Positions 1-8,108 of a stretch of 64,000 nt of DNA are shown here, in pieces. The stretch spans positions 248,001-312,000 of the forward strand of contig JAWKHL010000004.1 of assembly GCA_041394845.1 (NCBI GenBank), written 5' to 3'. A program made the position numbers and the translations under genes. Source of the stretch: JAHCHG01 sp041394845 (GTDB lineage Bacteria; Acidobacteriota; Blastocatellia; Pyrinomonadales; Pyrinomonadaceae). Position 1 is the first letter of the stretch. The number at the start of each line of letters is the position of its first letter. Under the pieces are notes generated by a model. That model saw only the letters and a list, made by a program, of their open reading frames with translations, made no database searches and had not been told where the DNA came from.

Positions 1-59
1 CTCCTGAAGGCGTTTTGTCTGAACCGCTCGGGCAGAACGGTCGGAAAATTCTCGCTCAT
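1..59 (-). CDS. 5' end of a divergent gene, cut by the window edge
   Basis: An ATG at 59 reading leftwards opens a frame that stays open to the edge (about 19 residues, beginning MSENFPTVLPERFRQN). Its codons (CTG, CCG, GCC, CGG) match the neighbouring genes. The start lies 42 bases from the preferred start of the divergent dehydratase, so the two would share a very short promoter region. Too little is present to name a family. Confidence 0.35.
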   Translation of the reverse strand, partial: MSENFPTVLPERFRQNAFR

Positions 60-100
60 AGATGTTGACGAGTCTAACTTTTCTGATAGATTCTATACAA

Positions 101-1018
101 ATGAAAACGCTGCTGGAGGCAATCCGCCCGACCACTTTCATCCGTCCCCAAAAACTTTCCGATCATTTAGGAGTCGATCTGACGATCGCTTCGGAGACCT
201 TTCAATACACGGGAAGTTTCAAGTTTCGCGCCGCCTACAACACCGCTCTCAAGGTCGAAGAAGATCATCTGATCACGGCTTCGTCGGGCAATTTCGGTCA
301 GGCGCTGGCCCTTGCCTGCCGCCTGCTCGGCAAACGCTGTCACGTCGTCATGCCCGACAATTCCGCCCGCGTCAAGATCGATTCGGTCCGCAACTACGGC
401 GCTACGGTCGAGCTGATCGACACCAAGCGGGTCGGGCGCGAGGAAAGGGTGGCGCAACTAATGGAGGAATTTCCCGGAGCCTATCAGGCCAGCGCCTACG
501 ACGATCCGCTGGTCATCGAGGGCAATTCCAGCCTCGGCGACGAGATCGCCGACAGGTCCTCTGATTTCGACGCCGTCATCGTCCCGGTCGGCGGAGCGGG
601 GCTGATCTCGGGAATCTCTCTCGGGCTTTGCCGGAACGACTGCCGGGCCGCCCTGACCGGAGCCGAACCGCTGATCGCCAACGACGCTTTCCGTTCGCTT
701 GAGGCCGGAAAGATCGTCCGCAACGAGAGCGAACCGCAGACTCTGGCCGACGGCGCCCGGACGGTCTCGATCGGCCGCCACAACTGGGAAATAATAAAAG
801 ACGGCGTGGCGGAGATCATCGAGGTCGCGGAAGAAAATATCCGCCGGGCCCTGCGTCTACATTTCTCTCTGGCCAACCTCAAGGTCGAACCGACCGGCGC
901 GCTCTCGCTCGGAGCGATTCTCGAACAAGGGGAAAAATTTGCGGGCAAAAAGGTCTGTCTGGTCGTCAGCGGCGGAAACGTCGATCAGGGAATTTACGTT
1001 GAGATTTTGAACGGTTGA
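101..1018 (+). CDS. PLP-dependent threonine/serine dehydratase-like protein
   Basis: Fold-type II pyridoxal-phosphate enzyme related to threonine dehydratase and serine racemase; the family deaminates threonine or serine to the 2-oxo acid and ammonia in the cytoplasm. Seen: the PLP lysine motif TGSFKFR (the lysine is about residue 41 from this start), the substrate loop SSGNFGQ, and the glycine-rich phosphate-binding stretch PVGGAGLISG. At 305 residues it is a catalytic domain only, without the C-terminal ACT regulatory domain of biosynthetic IlvA. The ATG at 101 is preferred over the in-frame ATG at 62 because the extra 13 residues have no counterpart in the family; neither has a clear Shine-Dalgarno sequence. 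Substrate (threonine, serine or another hydroxy amino acid) cannot be settled from sequence. Confidence 0.85.
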   Translation: MKTLLEAIRPTTFIRPQKLSDHLGVDLTIASETFQYTGSFKFRAAYNTALKVEEDHLITASSGNFGQALALACRLLGKRCHVVMPDNSARVKIDSVRNYGATVELIDTKRVGREERVAQLMEEFPGAYQASAYDDPLVIEGNSSLGDEIADRSSDFDAVIVPVGGAGLISGISLGLCRNDCRAALTGAEPLIANDAFRSLEAGKIVRNESEPQTLADGARTVSIGRHNWEIIKDGVAEIIEVAEENIRRALRLHFSLANLKVEPTGALSLGAILEQGEKFAGKKVCLVVSGGNVDQGIYVEILNG

Positions 1019-1148
1019 CCTCAACTCATTTCGTTCGCTGTTTCAAGAAATCAATGTAAATGTTAGTTTTACGTTCTTGAATCAAATGGAAAAGAACCCG
1101 AATATGGTCGGGCATTTATCCACTCGGTTAATATTTCTTTCTCTTGAA

Positions 1149-1307
1149 TCACGTCATTCTTAACTTTGAGAAAGGGAACATTGTGTTCCCGTTTTCGGCT
1201 GAATCGAAAACGGCTTCGGCATCCGGACCGGATCTGCGTTTTTCCAAATAGAGTTTTAATCCAACCGTATCAGTAACATATTCAGCGGCGAGGGTGAAGT
1301 TGCTCAC
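1149..1307 (-). pseudogene. truncated PIN-domain (VapC-like) toxin remnant
   Basis: Reading leftwards from a GTG at 1307, which overlaps the end of the upstream small gene, the frame encodes about 52 residues containing YVTDTVGLKLYLEKRRSG and then DAEAVFDSAENGN. This is the N-terminal signature of a PIN-domain toxin, in which the Asp of VTDT is the first metal ligand. The frame then departs from the family and stops at 1149-1151. Another frame (HNVPFLKVKND...) stays open downstream, as expected after a frameshift. The second half of the domain, carrying the remaining acidic residues, is missing. The reading as a dead toxin is inferred. Confidence 0.55.
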
Positions 1308-1473
1308 AGTCTTCTAATTCTTCTTCGAGATGCGTGAGTTCGTCCGTTTCAAGTTTGGCCAAATCGGCTTCGATCAAACGATCATATTCAGCAGAGTTTT
1401 CTTCGCGCTGGCGTTCGGGCGAAAGGTTTCTGATTCCGACCATGATGATCTGTTCGTAACCAGTCCGATTCAT
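1282..1473 (-). CDS. small antitoxin-like protein paired with a broken PIN toxin
   Basis: 63 residues, acidic and Leu/Glu-rich in the C-terminal half (LETDELTHLEEELEDCEQL), with no membrane segment. I recognise no DNA-binding domain with certainty. Its stop overlaps the GTG start of the PIN remnant by 26 bases, which is the usual antitoxin-then-toxin layout of type II toxin-antitoxin pairs. An ATG at 1443 is an alternative start. An overlapping plus-strand frame at 1330-1563 lacks protein-like composition and was discarded. Confidence 0.5.
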   Translation of the reverse strand: MNRTGYEQIIMVGIRNLSPERQREENSAEYDRLIEADLAKLETDELTHLEEELEDCEQLHPRR

Positions 1474-1619
1474 ACGCTCAATCTAACAGAATTTAATATT
1501 TTCAAAAAGCCTTTTTCGGTCAAATCGTTTTGTAAAACCTGCGGACATACCATTGACGAATAGTCTCATCAAACGGGCTGAACTTTAACCCAAAATCAAG
1601 CGTATAAGACCCAAAAGCT

Positions 1620-2438
1620 ATGAAACTTAAAGCCGGTCAGTTTTACGGGAAAACCTCGCAGACCCTGCGGGCGAACGAATTCCGTTTTACCGAAAAATCC
1701 TATTCCACCGACGCCCGTCTGCCCTCTCACGCCCACGAACTTTCGCATTTTTGTCTGGTTCTGGCCGGAAATTACCGGGAGAAGATCGGCTCAAGAGAAT
1801 TTGAGCGCTCCCCGCTGGCGCTGGTTTTTTATCCGCCGGACGTCAGCCACGCCGAAGAGCATCGAAGCAACGGCCGGCATTTACTGGTCGAAATTGATTT
1901 CGCCGGTCTGGAAAAGGTGCGCCAATACGGAGCCCGTCTCGGAGAACCGGTTCTGCTCGGCGGGGAATCGTCGGATTGGCTGGCCGCGCGGATGTACCGG
2001 GAATTCAGCCGGAGAGACCGGTTTTCCCCTTTGGCGCTGGAGAGCATCTCGACCGAACTGCTGATCGCCGCCTCGCGTCAATCCGAACGCCGGGCCGAAA
2101 AAAATGCTCCCCGCTGGCTCGGACGGGTCAAGGAATATCTCAACGAAAACTTCGCATCTCCGCCGGGACTCGGCGATCTGGCCGAAGCGGCCGGGGTTCA
2201 TCCGACCCATCTGGCCCGCGTTTTTCGCCAGTTCGAGCATTGCACGGCCGGAGAATACGTTCGCCGCGTTCGTCTCGAAAAGGCGCGCCGGAAAATGATC
2301 TCCAGCCGGGCTTCACTGGTCGAGATCGCCCTTGAGACGGGTTTTTCCGATCAGGCCCACTTCACCCGCACCTTCAAACGCGAAACCGGAATGACGCCGA
2401 CCGAATTTCGGAAAATCTTTGCCGATTTTAGATTTTGA
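1620..2438 (+). CDS. AraC-family transcriptional regulator
   Basis: 272 residues. The N-terminal half has a cupin-like sensor pattern (SHAHELSHFCLVLAG, then FYPPDVSHAEEH). The C-terminal ~100 residues are the double helix-turn-helix AraC domain: GLGDLAEAAGVHPTHLARVF is the first HTH, and the hallmark IALETGFSDQAHFTRTFKRE then GMTPTEFRK is the second. It acts as a cytoplasmic DNA-binding activator whose ligand is unknown. It lies 150 bases upstream of a same-strand run of secreted hydrolases (2589-6803), which are its most likely targets; this is inference from position only. Confidence 0.9.
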   Translation: MKLKAGQFYGKTSQTLRANEFRFTEKSYSTDARLPSHAHELSHFCLVLAGNYREKIGSREFERSPLALVFYPPDVSHAEEHRSNGRHLLVEIDFAGLEKVRQYGARLGEPVLLGGESSDWLAARMYREFSRRDRFSPLALESISTELLIAASRQSERRAEKNAPRWLGRVKEYLNENFASPPGLGDLAEAAGVHPTHLARVFRQFEHCTAGEYVRRVRLEKARRKMISSRASLVEIALETGFSDQAHFTRTFKRETGMTPTEFRKIFADFRF

Positions 2439-2588
2439 GTTTTGGATTCGCCTCAATTGTCCCTGCTACTCTGATACAAGACGGTTCATTGCGTGCAAGA
2501 GTTTTTTTTTCGGAACCGATAGGATGGAATCGGATCGAAAAAACAATTTCGGCATTTTCCGAATTTCGGGGGGCAGTCTCTTGTATTT

Positions 2589-3950
2589 ATGAAAAAAGCG
2601 GATCGTTTTGTTGTTGTTCTGATTTTGGCTCTGCTGGCGGGTTTTGCCGCCCCGGTTTCCGGGCGCATTTCAAGCCTCGAATCAAAGGTCGATGCCTTGA
2701 TCAAACCGTATTTTGACGCGCGGAGTTTCAACGGTTCGGTTCTGATCGCCAAAGATGGTCGGATCCTGCTCGAAAAAAGTTACGGAATGGCCAATTACGA
2801 ACTGGACATCCCCAACACGCCGGAAACCAAATTTCACATCGCCTCGCTCTCCAAATCGTTTACCGCCACCGCCGTTTTGATGCTCGAAGAGAGGGGCAAA
2901 CTGAGCGTCCGCGACCCGTTGAGCAAATTCGTTCCAGACTTTCCCAACGGCGACAAGATCACCCTTCATCACCTGCTGACGCACACCGGCGGGATCGCCC
3001 GCGATCTGCCCGATTTCGACGATAGATGGCCGCTTCGCCACAGCCTCGAACAACTCGTCGAGCTGATCAAAAAAGCCCCGCCCGAGGCCACGGAACCGGA
3101 CGGTAAATACCGCTACAGCAACAACGGCTACCGCCTGCTGGCCTACGTCATCGAAAAGGTTTCCGGAAAAAGCTACGGCGAATTTCTGCGCCAGAACATC
3201 TTCGATCCGCTCGGGATGAAAGACACCGGCCACGACGGCGACGCCGGGCGGCTGATCAGGGGTCGGGCCTCGGGTTACGTTCCGGCCGGTCGGGACGGTT
3301 TCGAAAACGCCCCTTTCCTCGACTGGACGACCAAGACCGGCAACGGTTCGCTCTATTCGACCGTCGGGGATCTCTACAAATTCGACCGCGCTCTCTACAC
3401 CGAAAAACTTCTCAAAAAAACGACCATCGAAAAAATGTACGCCGAGCCTTACGGCTGGTTTACCGGAGAGCGTTTCGATCGCCGCGTCATCCGCTACAAC
3501 GGCAATTCTCCCGGCTTTAACGCCGATTTTCAGCGCTACATCGACGATGACGTCTGCATCGTTCTGCTGAGCAACAATTACGCCGCCGTTTCGACGATGA
3601 TCGGCACATCTCTGGCGGCGATCGTTTTCGACCGGCCGTATCGAACGCCGGAGTTCGGTCCGATCCGGCGGGTGGACGAAAAACAACTTCAAACTTTCAT
3701 CGGAAACTATCGCGGCAACGATCAGTTCTTTTTTCCCGGGGTCGGTTTGAAGATCGAGAACAAGGGCGATTATCTGGCGATGACCTGGAGTTCGGGAGCG
3801 ACGGCTCCGCTCGCGCCTCTGGGGGAAAACCGTTTTATCGACCGGCGTTTCTGGGGGATCGTCATTTTCGAAAAGAACGATCAGGGGAAGACCGACAAAC
3901 TGATCTGGCGCTACGACGGCCGTGACTACGTGGCCGACCGGATCGATTGA
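2589..3950 (+). CDS. secreted class-C beta-lactamase-like serine hydrolase (1)
   Basis: 453 residues with a signal peptide (hydrophobic residues 7-22, cleavage near VSG). The penicillin-binding/beta-lactamase fold is shown by the catalytic SxxK at S86-L-S-K89 (IASLSKSFTA), the YSNNGY motif that supplies the second catalytic tyrosine, and an HTGGIARDL stretch after the active-site helix. A C-terminal beta-rich extension of ~100 residues follows, as in many stand-alone esterase/peptidase members. The family includes D-amino peptidases, esterases and true beta-lactamases, so substrate and resistance role cannot be inferred. It is followed after 48 bases by a paralogue and then an S33 peptidase on the same strand. 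Confidence 0.9.
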   Translation: MKKADRFVVVLILALLAGFAAPVSGRISSLESKVDALIKPYFDARSFNGSVLIAKDGRILLEKSYGMANYELDIPNTPETKFHIASLSKSFTATAVLMLEERGKLSVRDPLSKFVPDFPNGDKITLHHLLTHTGGIARDLPDFDDRWPLRHSLEQLVELIKKAPPEATEPDGKYRYSNNGYRLLAYVIEKVSGKSYGEFLRQNIFDPLGMKDTGHDGDAGRLIRGRASGYVPAGRDGFENAPFLDWTTKTGNGSLYSTVGDLYKFDRALYTEKLLKKTTIEKMYAEPYGWFTGERFDRRVIRYNGNSPGFNADFQRYIDDDVCIVLLSNNYAAVSTMIGTSLAAIVFDRPYRTPEFGPIRRVDEKQLQTFIGNYRGNDQFFFPGVGLKIENKGDYLAMTWSSGATAPLAPLGENRFIDRRFWGIVIFEKNDQGKTDKLIWRYDGRDYVADRID

Positions 3951-3998
3951 CCCCGGATTTTTCGAGCCGGGTCTTAAATGAGATCATCAAATTTTAAT

Positions 3999-5264
3999 AT
4001 GAAAAGACTTTATTTATTTTTAACGACAGCTATAATTTTGGAATTGTCAGCCGGTTTGGCCGGCGGTCAAACCGTCAAAACGATCGACAGTTACGTTGCG
4101 CATTTCGCCGACGCGGGACATTTCGCCGGAGTCGTGCTGGCCGAAAAGGACGGCCGGATCATCTACCACAAGGCGTTCGGTCCGGCCGAAGCGGAAAATA
4201 ATGTGCCGAACCGTTTGGACACCAAGTTCAATGTGGCTTCGGTCACCAAGCCGATGACCTCAGTGATCCTGCTGAAACTGATCGAGGCCGGGAAAATTTC
4301 GCCCGAGGACAAATTGAGCAAATTCATCCCCGATTTCCCGAGCGGCGACAAGATCACCATTCTGATGCTCGGAATGCATCGTTCCGGCATTCCCCACCGG
4401 GTAATGCCGGAGGAAATGGAAGCGTTGCCGCACACCGCAGCCGAAATGGTCGAAGAGGCCAAAAAGGCTAAATTGGCCTTCGAACCGGGCACCGAACGGC
4501 TTTACAGTTCGGCCGGCTACGCCGTTTTGGCCCGGGTGCTGGAGATCGCCTCGGGAAAAACCTACGACCAACTTTTGCAGGAATACGTTTTTAATCCCGC
4601 CGGAATGAAAGATTCGGTCGAATTCGACAGCGATCTGATCATCAAAAACCGCGGCCGGGACTATTTTCTCGCCCCGTCCGGTCTGATCGCCGCGCCCTTA
4701 AAAGATTTCTCATTTCTGGTGGGAGCCGGTTCGGTCTTCAGCACGGCCGGCGACATTTACAAATTCGGGCGGGCCGCCATCGACGAAAAATACGGGGCCA
4801 ATGCCAAACTGAATCTGGTTCGCAACGGAGTCTTCTCCAGCAACGGAAGCACCAACGGTTTCCGCTGTAATGTCCGGATCGACACCGAAAAAAAATACGG
4901 GTTCGTCGTCGTCTCCAATCTCGCCTCCGGCGCCAATGATCTGATCATCGACAGTCTGCCGAAGATTCTGACGGGCGAGGAAGTGGCTCCGCCGCCGGTC
5001 CCGGAGCCGACGATCATCGCCAAATCGCCGAAAAAACTGACCGATTACGAGGGAGTCTATAAACTCGGGGGAAGTCAGTTCACCATTTACGCCCGCGAAG
5101 ATCAGCTTTCCGCTGGAAATTTCAAACTCTATCCTCTGGGCGAAGATCGTTTTTACAACTTCTGGAGTTACGCCGAGATCAAGTTTATGCGGGACGACAA
5201 GGGCCGAGTAACCGGACTCGAATGGAACGGTTCGGCCGGAAAAACCGTATGGACCAGAGAATAG
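3999..5264 (+). CDS. secreted class-C beta-lactamase-like serine hydrolase (2)
   Basis: 421 residues from the ATG at 3999; an in-frame ATG at 3978 adds seven residues in front of the signal peptide and is less likely. The signal peptide is residues 1-23 (AGLAGGQ). Catalytic SxxK is S81-V-T-K84 (NVASVTKPM). The tyrosine motif reads YSSAGY, with Ser in place of the Asn of class C enzymes. Divergent paralogue of the preceding gene, similar in length and with the same C-terminal beta extension (DYEGVYKLGGSQF). Probably an exported peptidase or esterase co-transcribed with its neighbours. Confidence 0.88.
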   Translation: MKRLYLFLTTAIILELSAGLAGGQTVKTIDSYVAHFADAGHFAGVVLAEKDGRIIYHKAFGPAEAENNVPNRLDTKFNVASVTKPMTSVILLKLIEAGKISPEDKLSKFIPDFPSGDKITILMLGMHRSGIPHRVMPEEMEALPHTAAEMVEEAKKAKLAFEPGTERLYSSAGYAVLARVLEIASGKTYDQLLQEYVFNPAGMKDSVEFDSDLIIKNRGRDYFLAPSGLIAAPLKDFSFLVGAGSVFSTAGDIYKFGRAAIDEKYGANAKLNLVRNGVFSSNGSTNGFRCNVRIDTEKKYGFVVVSNLASGANDLIIDSLPKILTGEEVAPPPVPEPTIIAKSPKKLTDYEGVYKLGGSQFTIYAREDQLSAGNFKLYPLGEDRFYNFWSYAEIKFMRDDKGRVTGLEWNGSAGKTVWTRE

Positions 5265-5324
5265 CCCCCGGGAAAAAATGATCCGGGCCGGCCGTAAAAA
5301 CTCCGACCGAGGAAAATCTTTTTT

Positions 5325-6803
5325 ATGCTGATGAGAAAACCGTCTTGCGGATCAATCCTTCTGCTTTTACTGTTATTAACGCTCCCCGTCGCCGACGCTT
5401 TCGGGCAGAACCGAAAGGTCGAACTGAAGATCGAGCCCTACGTTTTTGAGAACGCCGCCGGAGAAAAGGTCGAGGCCGAGCTGGGCAAATTCAAGGTGCC
5501 GGAAAACCGCAACGATCCGCGAAGCCGTCTGATCGAACTCTCCTTCGTCCGCTTCAAGAGCACGGCCGAGCGGCCGGGATCGCCGATCGTCTATCTGGCC
5601 GGAGGTCCGGGCGGTTCGGGCAGTGGGACGGCGCGGGGCACGCGTTTTCCGCTCTTTATGGCGATGCGCGAGGTGGCCGACGTGATCGCCTTCGACCAGC
5701 GCGGAACCGGTATGAGCGAACCCGAGCTTTTGTGCCGGGAGAAATTCATTTACCCGACCGACAAGGTTCCCGACGCGGCCCTGGCGCTTGAGATATATCG
5801 GCGCGAATCGCGCGCCTGCCTGGAGGATTTCCGCCGGAAGGGCGCCGATCTGGCGGGTTACAACACCGAACAGAGCGCCGACGATCTGGAGGATCTGCGT
5901 CTGGCGCTCGGAGCCGAGAAGATCAGCCTATGGGCGATCAGCTACGGCACTCATCTGTCGCTTGATGCCATCAAACGCCACGAAAAAAGCATCGACCGCG
6001 CCATTCTGGCCGGCGTCGAAGGTCTCCAACACACCATCAAACTGCCCTCCAGCATCGAGGCGCATCTCGAACATCTGGATCGTCTGGCCAAGGCCGATCC
6101 GAAGATCAGAGAAAAGATCCCTTCGCTTATCGGTCTGATGAAGGAGGTTCTGGAAAAGGTCGAACGCGAACCGGCCATGGTCGAGGTGACCGATCCCGTC
6201 AGCAAAGAAAAAGTAAAGGTGACCGTCAACCGTTTCGTCCTTCAGCTTTTGACCGCCTTCGCCTTCGGATCGGGAGAGAACGCGCTCCCGAGATATTACT
6301 ACGAAATGTCGAAGGGCGATTTTTCGCGGGTCGCCGCTCAATGGCTCCGGATCACCAATTCGGGTCAGCCGATCGGTTCGGCGATGTCCTTTATGATGGA
6401 CTGCTATTCCGGCATCTCCCCCGAGCGTCGGAAAAGAGTGGAAAAGGAGGCCAAAACCGCTCTCCTCGGCGATGTCATGAACTTCCCTTTCCCGGAGGTC
6501 TGCACGGCCTGGGGCGAACCGGACGCGGGCGAGGATTTTCGCCGCGAGATCGTCAAAACCAAGGTTCCGACGCTATTTATCAGCGGGACGCTCGACGTTC
6601 GCACGCCGCCGGGCAACGCCGAGGAGGTTCGCCGGGGTTTTCCCGACAGCCGCCATCTGATCATCGAGGGCGCGGTCCACAGCGACCCGCTGTTTTTATC
6701 CTCGCCGCAGATCAAGGAGGCGATGCTCGATTTTATGAAGGGAAAGAGGGTCTCGACGACCCGGATCGAGTTGGAGCCGCTCAGGTTTTTGCCGCTTGAC
6801 TGA
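5325..6803 (+). CDS. secreted alpha/beta hydrolase, S33 (tripeptidyl aminopeptidase-like)
   Basis: 492 residues with an N-terminal signal peptide (residues 1-26, ending DAFGQ). The core has the oxyanion stretch YLAGGPGGSG, the RGTGMSEP motif typical of prolyl/tripeptidyl aminopeptidases and the nucleophile elbow AISYGTH (a G-x-S-x-G variant). The C-terminal TAP-like region carries the acid (SGTLDVRTPP) and the histidine (GAVHSDP). It would release N-terminal peptides outside the cytoplasm. It is the last gene of the same-strand run with two serine hydrolases; a strong hairpin with a T-run follows at 6973-7069. An ATG two codons downstream (5331) is equally possible as start. Confidence 0.88.
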   Translation: MLMRKPSCGSILLLLLLLTLPVADAFGQNRKVELKIEPYVFENAAGEKVEAELGKFKVPENRNDPRSRLIELSFVRFKSTAERPGSPIVYLAGGPGGSGSGTARGTRFPLFMAMREVADVIAFDQRGTGMSEPELLCREKFIYPTDKVPDAALALEIYRRESRACLEDFRRKGADLAGYNTEQSADDLEDLRLALGAEKISLWAISYGTHLSLDAIKRHEKSIDRAILAGVEGLQHTIKLPSSIEAHLEHLDRLAKADPKIREKIPSLIGLMKEVLEKVEREPAMVEVTDPVSKEKVKVTVNRFVLQLLTAFAFGSGENALPRYYYEMSKGDFSRVAAQWLRITNSGQPIGSAMSFMMDCYSGISPERRKRVEKEAKTALLGDVMNFPFPEVCTAWGEPDAGEDFRREIVKTKVPTLFISGTLDVRTPPGNAEEVRRGFPDSRHLIIEGAVHSDPLFLSSPQIKEAMLDFMKGKRVSTTRIELEPLRFLPLD

Positions 6804-6833
6804 ATTTCGGATTTGGGAATTCGGATTGCGGAT
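6804..6833. repeat. short GGATTTG-type heptamer array
   Basis: Imperfect heptamer units (TTCGGAT, TTGGGAA, TTCGGAT, TGCGGAT) immediately after the S33 peptidase stop codon. One of the smallest copies of the intergenic family described in the findings. The rest of the 349-base gap to 7153 holds the palindrome at 6973-7069 and no gene that I can support. Confidence 0.6.
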
Positions 6834-6972
6834 CTTCTTGACAACTTCGGTTTCCGGTTTGTGGCTTCGGGCAGTTGAGGCTCGGTTGTGAAAAAAAGTT
6901 TTATCCCGAAAAAGAACTTTGACAAAGATTTCAGGCGGGGAAGGGTTGCGCAATCGCCCGCCGACCTTTTTT

Positions 6973-7069
6973 AACGTCAATTCGACATAAGAAAATCGAA
7001 TTTAGTCGGTGAAACCGACGTCATTATTCCCCGCTTCGATGGCTTATGTCGAACTGACGTTTTTTTTAA
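6973..7069 (+). terminator. long nested stem-loop ending in a T-run
   Basis: A 19-base arm at 6973-6991 (AACGTCAATTCGACATAAG) pairs with 7043-7061 with a single mismatch. Inside it sits a second hairpin, GTCGGT at 7005-7010 with ACCGAC at 7014-7019. Eight T's follow the outer arm on the plus strand, so it can end transcription of the hydrolase run. It is larger than a usual intrinsic terminator and may be a mobile palindromic repeat recruited as one. Confidence 0.6.
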
Positions 7070-7152
7070 TTTTCCACCGACTTGTTAAACAAATCATCCG
7101 TCTTTATCCGTCTCAAATCCGTTTTTATCCGTGTTCTGTTTCGCTCTTTGAT

Positions 7153-7836
7153 TTAATAAACAAACGGGACGAACTTTTTGGTTTTCCGGCTGTATTCATC
7201 GAATTCGGCTCCGTATTTTTCGGCCAGATATTTGTCGAGCATCGGGATGTTGACGAAGTTGAACAAGAGAAACATCAGCGCCGGAATGATGAAAGCGTAG
7301 GGGCTTCGGGTGATCAGTGCGAATCCGGTGAACAAAACGACATCGCCGAAATAATTGATGTGCATCGAATGGCGGAACAACCCCTCGGTGTAAAGTCGCC
7401 CCTTGTTTTCGGGCTTTTCCTTCCAGGTTTTTCTCAGATATTCCGAACCGGTGTTGAGATACGATCCGAACAGATAGAGAAAGATCCCGACCCCGGCCAG
7501 AATGCCCGGCCCGCTTTTGTTGATTCCGCCGAGCAGGGCAAAGGTCGGATGAATGATGTAGAGCCAGACGACGATCGTTATCGATTCGCCCCAATCCATC
7601 TTCCGCCGGAGCAGGACGAAAGTCGTCACAATGATCCTCAAAAAATAAAAGGCCGAACAGAAAAAGATCAGCGCCCGCCGCCAGAAATTTCCGCTCGCCC
7701 GGAAAAAGCCGAACCAATGCCAAACCGTTTCTATCCCGCCGCCGAACAAAAGCCAGAAGACGATTCCCAGAGCGATCAGATGATTGACGACCAGAAAACC
7801 TCTGGGCAAATAGGAACTTTCTTTTTCTCCGTACAT
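7153..7836 (-). CDS. integral membrane protein of the isoprenylcysteine methyltransferase / DUF1295-like superfamily
   Basis: 227 residues with about six hydrophobic segments. The C-terminal part has the superfamily pattern: LYTEGLFRHSMHINYFGDV (a re-entrant motif with H/N residues that bind the cofactor in ICMT-type enzymes), then YGAEFDEYSRKTKKFVPFVY near the end. The superfamily includes membrane-bound SAM methyltransferases and steroid-reductase-like enzymes; which applies here is not clear. It converges with the S33 peptidase gene. The ATG lies about 30 bases from the left end of the MITE-like element. Confidence 0.75.
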   Translation of the reverse strand: MYGEKESSYLPRGFLVVNHLIALGIVFWLLFGGGIETVWHWFGFFRASGNFWRRALIFFCSAFYFLRIIVTTFVLLRRKMDWGESITIVVWLYIIHPTFALLGGINKSGPGILAGVGIFLYLFGSYLNTGSEYLRKTWKEKPENKGRLYTEGLFRHSMHINYFGDVVLFTGFALITRSPYAFIIPALMFLLFNFVNIPMLDKYLAEKYGAEFDEYSRKTKKFVPFVY

Positions 7837-7864
7837 TTTTCTGCGAGTCAGAAATTATTTAAGG

Positions 7865-8108
7865 GGTAGTGTCTTCAAAGTAATGGTGGAAGAAACATTC
7901 CTCTCATAAATTGCCACTGGCTTCAGCTAGTGGAACAACAGGTTTGAAAAACCAAAAGGCTTGAGCCAAACATTAATAAATGTGTATTCCACTTGGCTTT
8001 AGCCCGGACACATTGTTCGGCTAAAGCCGGGAAACAGCAGAAGATCCAATCCACTAGCTGAAGCTAGCGGCAATTGAAAAAGCAAAGCTTTACTTTCGGG
8101 ACACTACC
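7865..8108. mobile_element. MITE-like palindromic element, 244 bp
   Basis: Bounded by 9-base perfect terminal inverted repeats, GGTAGTGTC at 7865-7873 and GACACTACC at 8100-8108; similarity continues inwards imperfectly (CAAAGTAA against GAAAGTAA). Inside are REP-like hairpins: CCACTGGCTTCAGCTAGTGG near 7914-7933, its inverted near-copy near 8051-8075, and GGCTTTAGCC paired with GGCTAAAGCC around 7996-8036. There is no coding frame, and no transposase in the window. The right terminus overlaps the stop codon of the following minus-strand gene. Confidence 0.65.

Noticed and set aside
1330..1563. Plus-strand frame of 77 codons overlapping the antitoxin-like gene
   Set aside because: Phe/Lys/Thr-rich composition with no protein-like pattern; the minus-strand gene is coupled to a PIN remnant.
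2589..5264. True antibiotic-resistance beta-lactamases
   Set aside because: Only the generic SxxK/YxN-type fold is visible; most such stand-alone proteins are esterases or peptidases.
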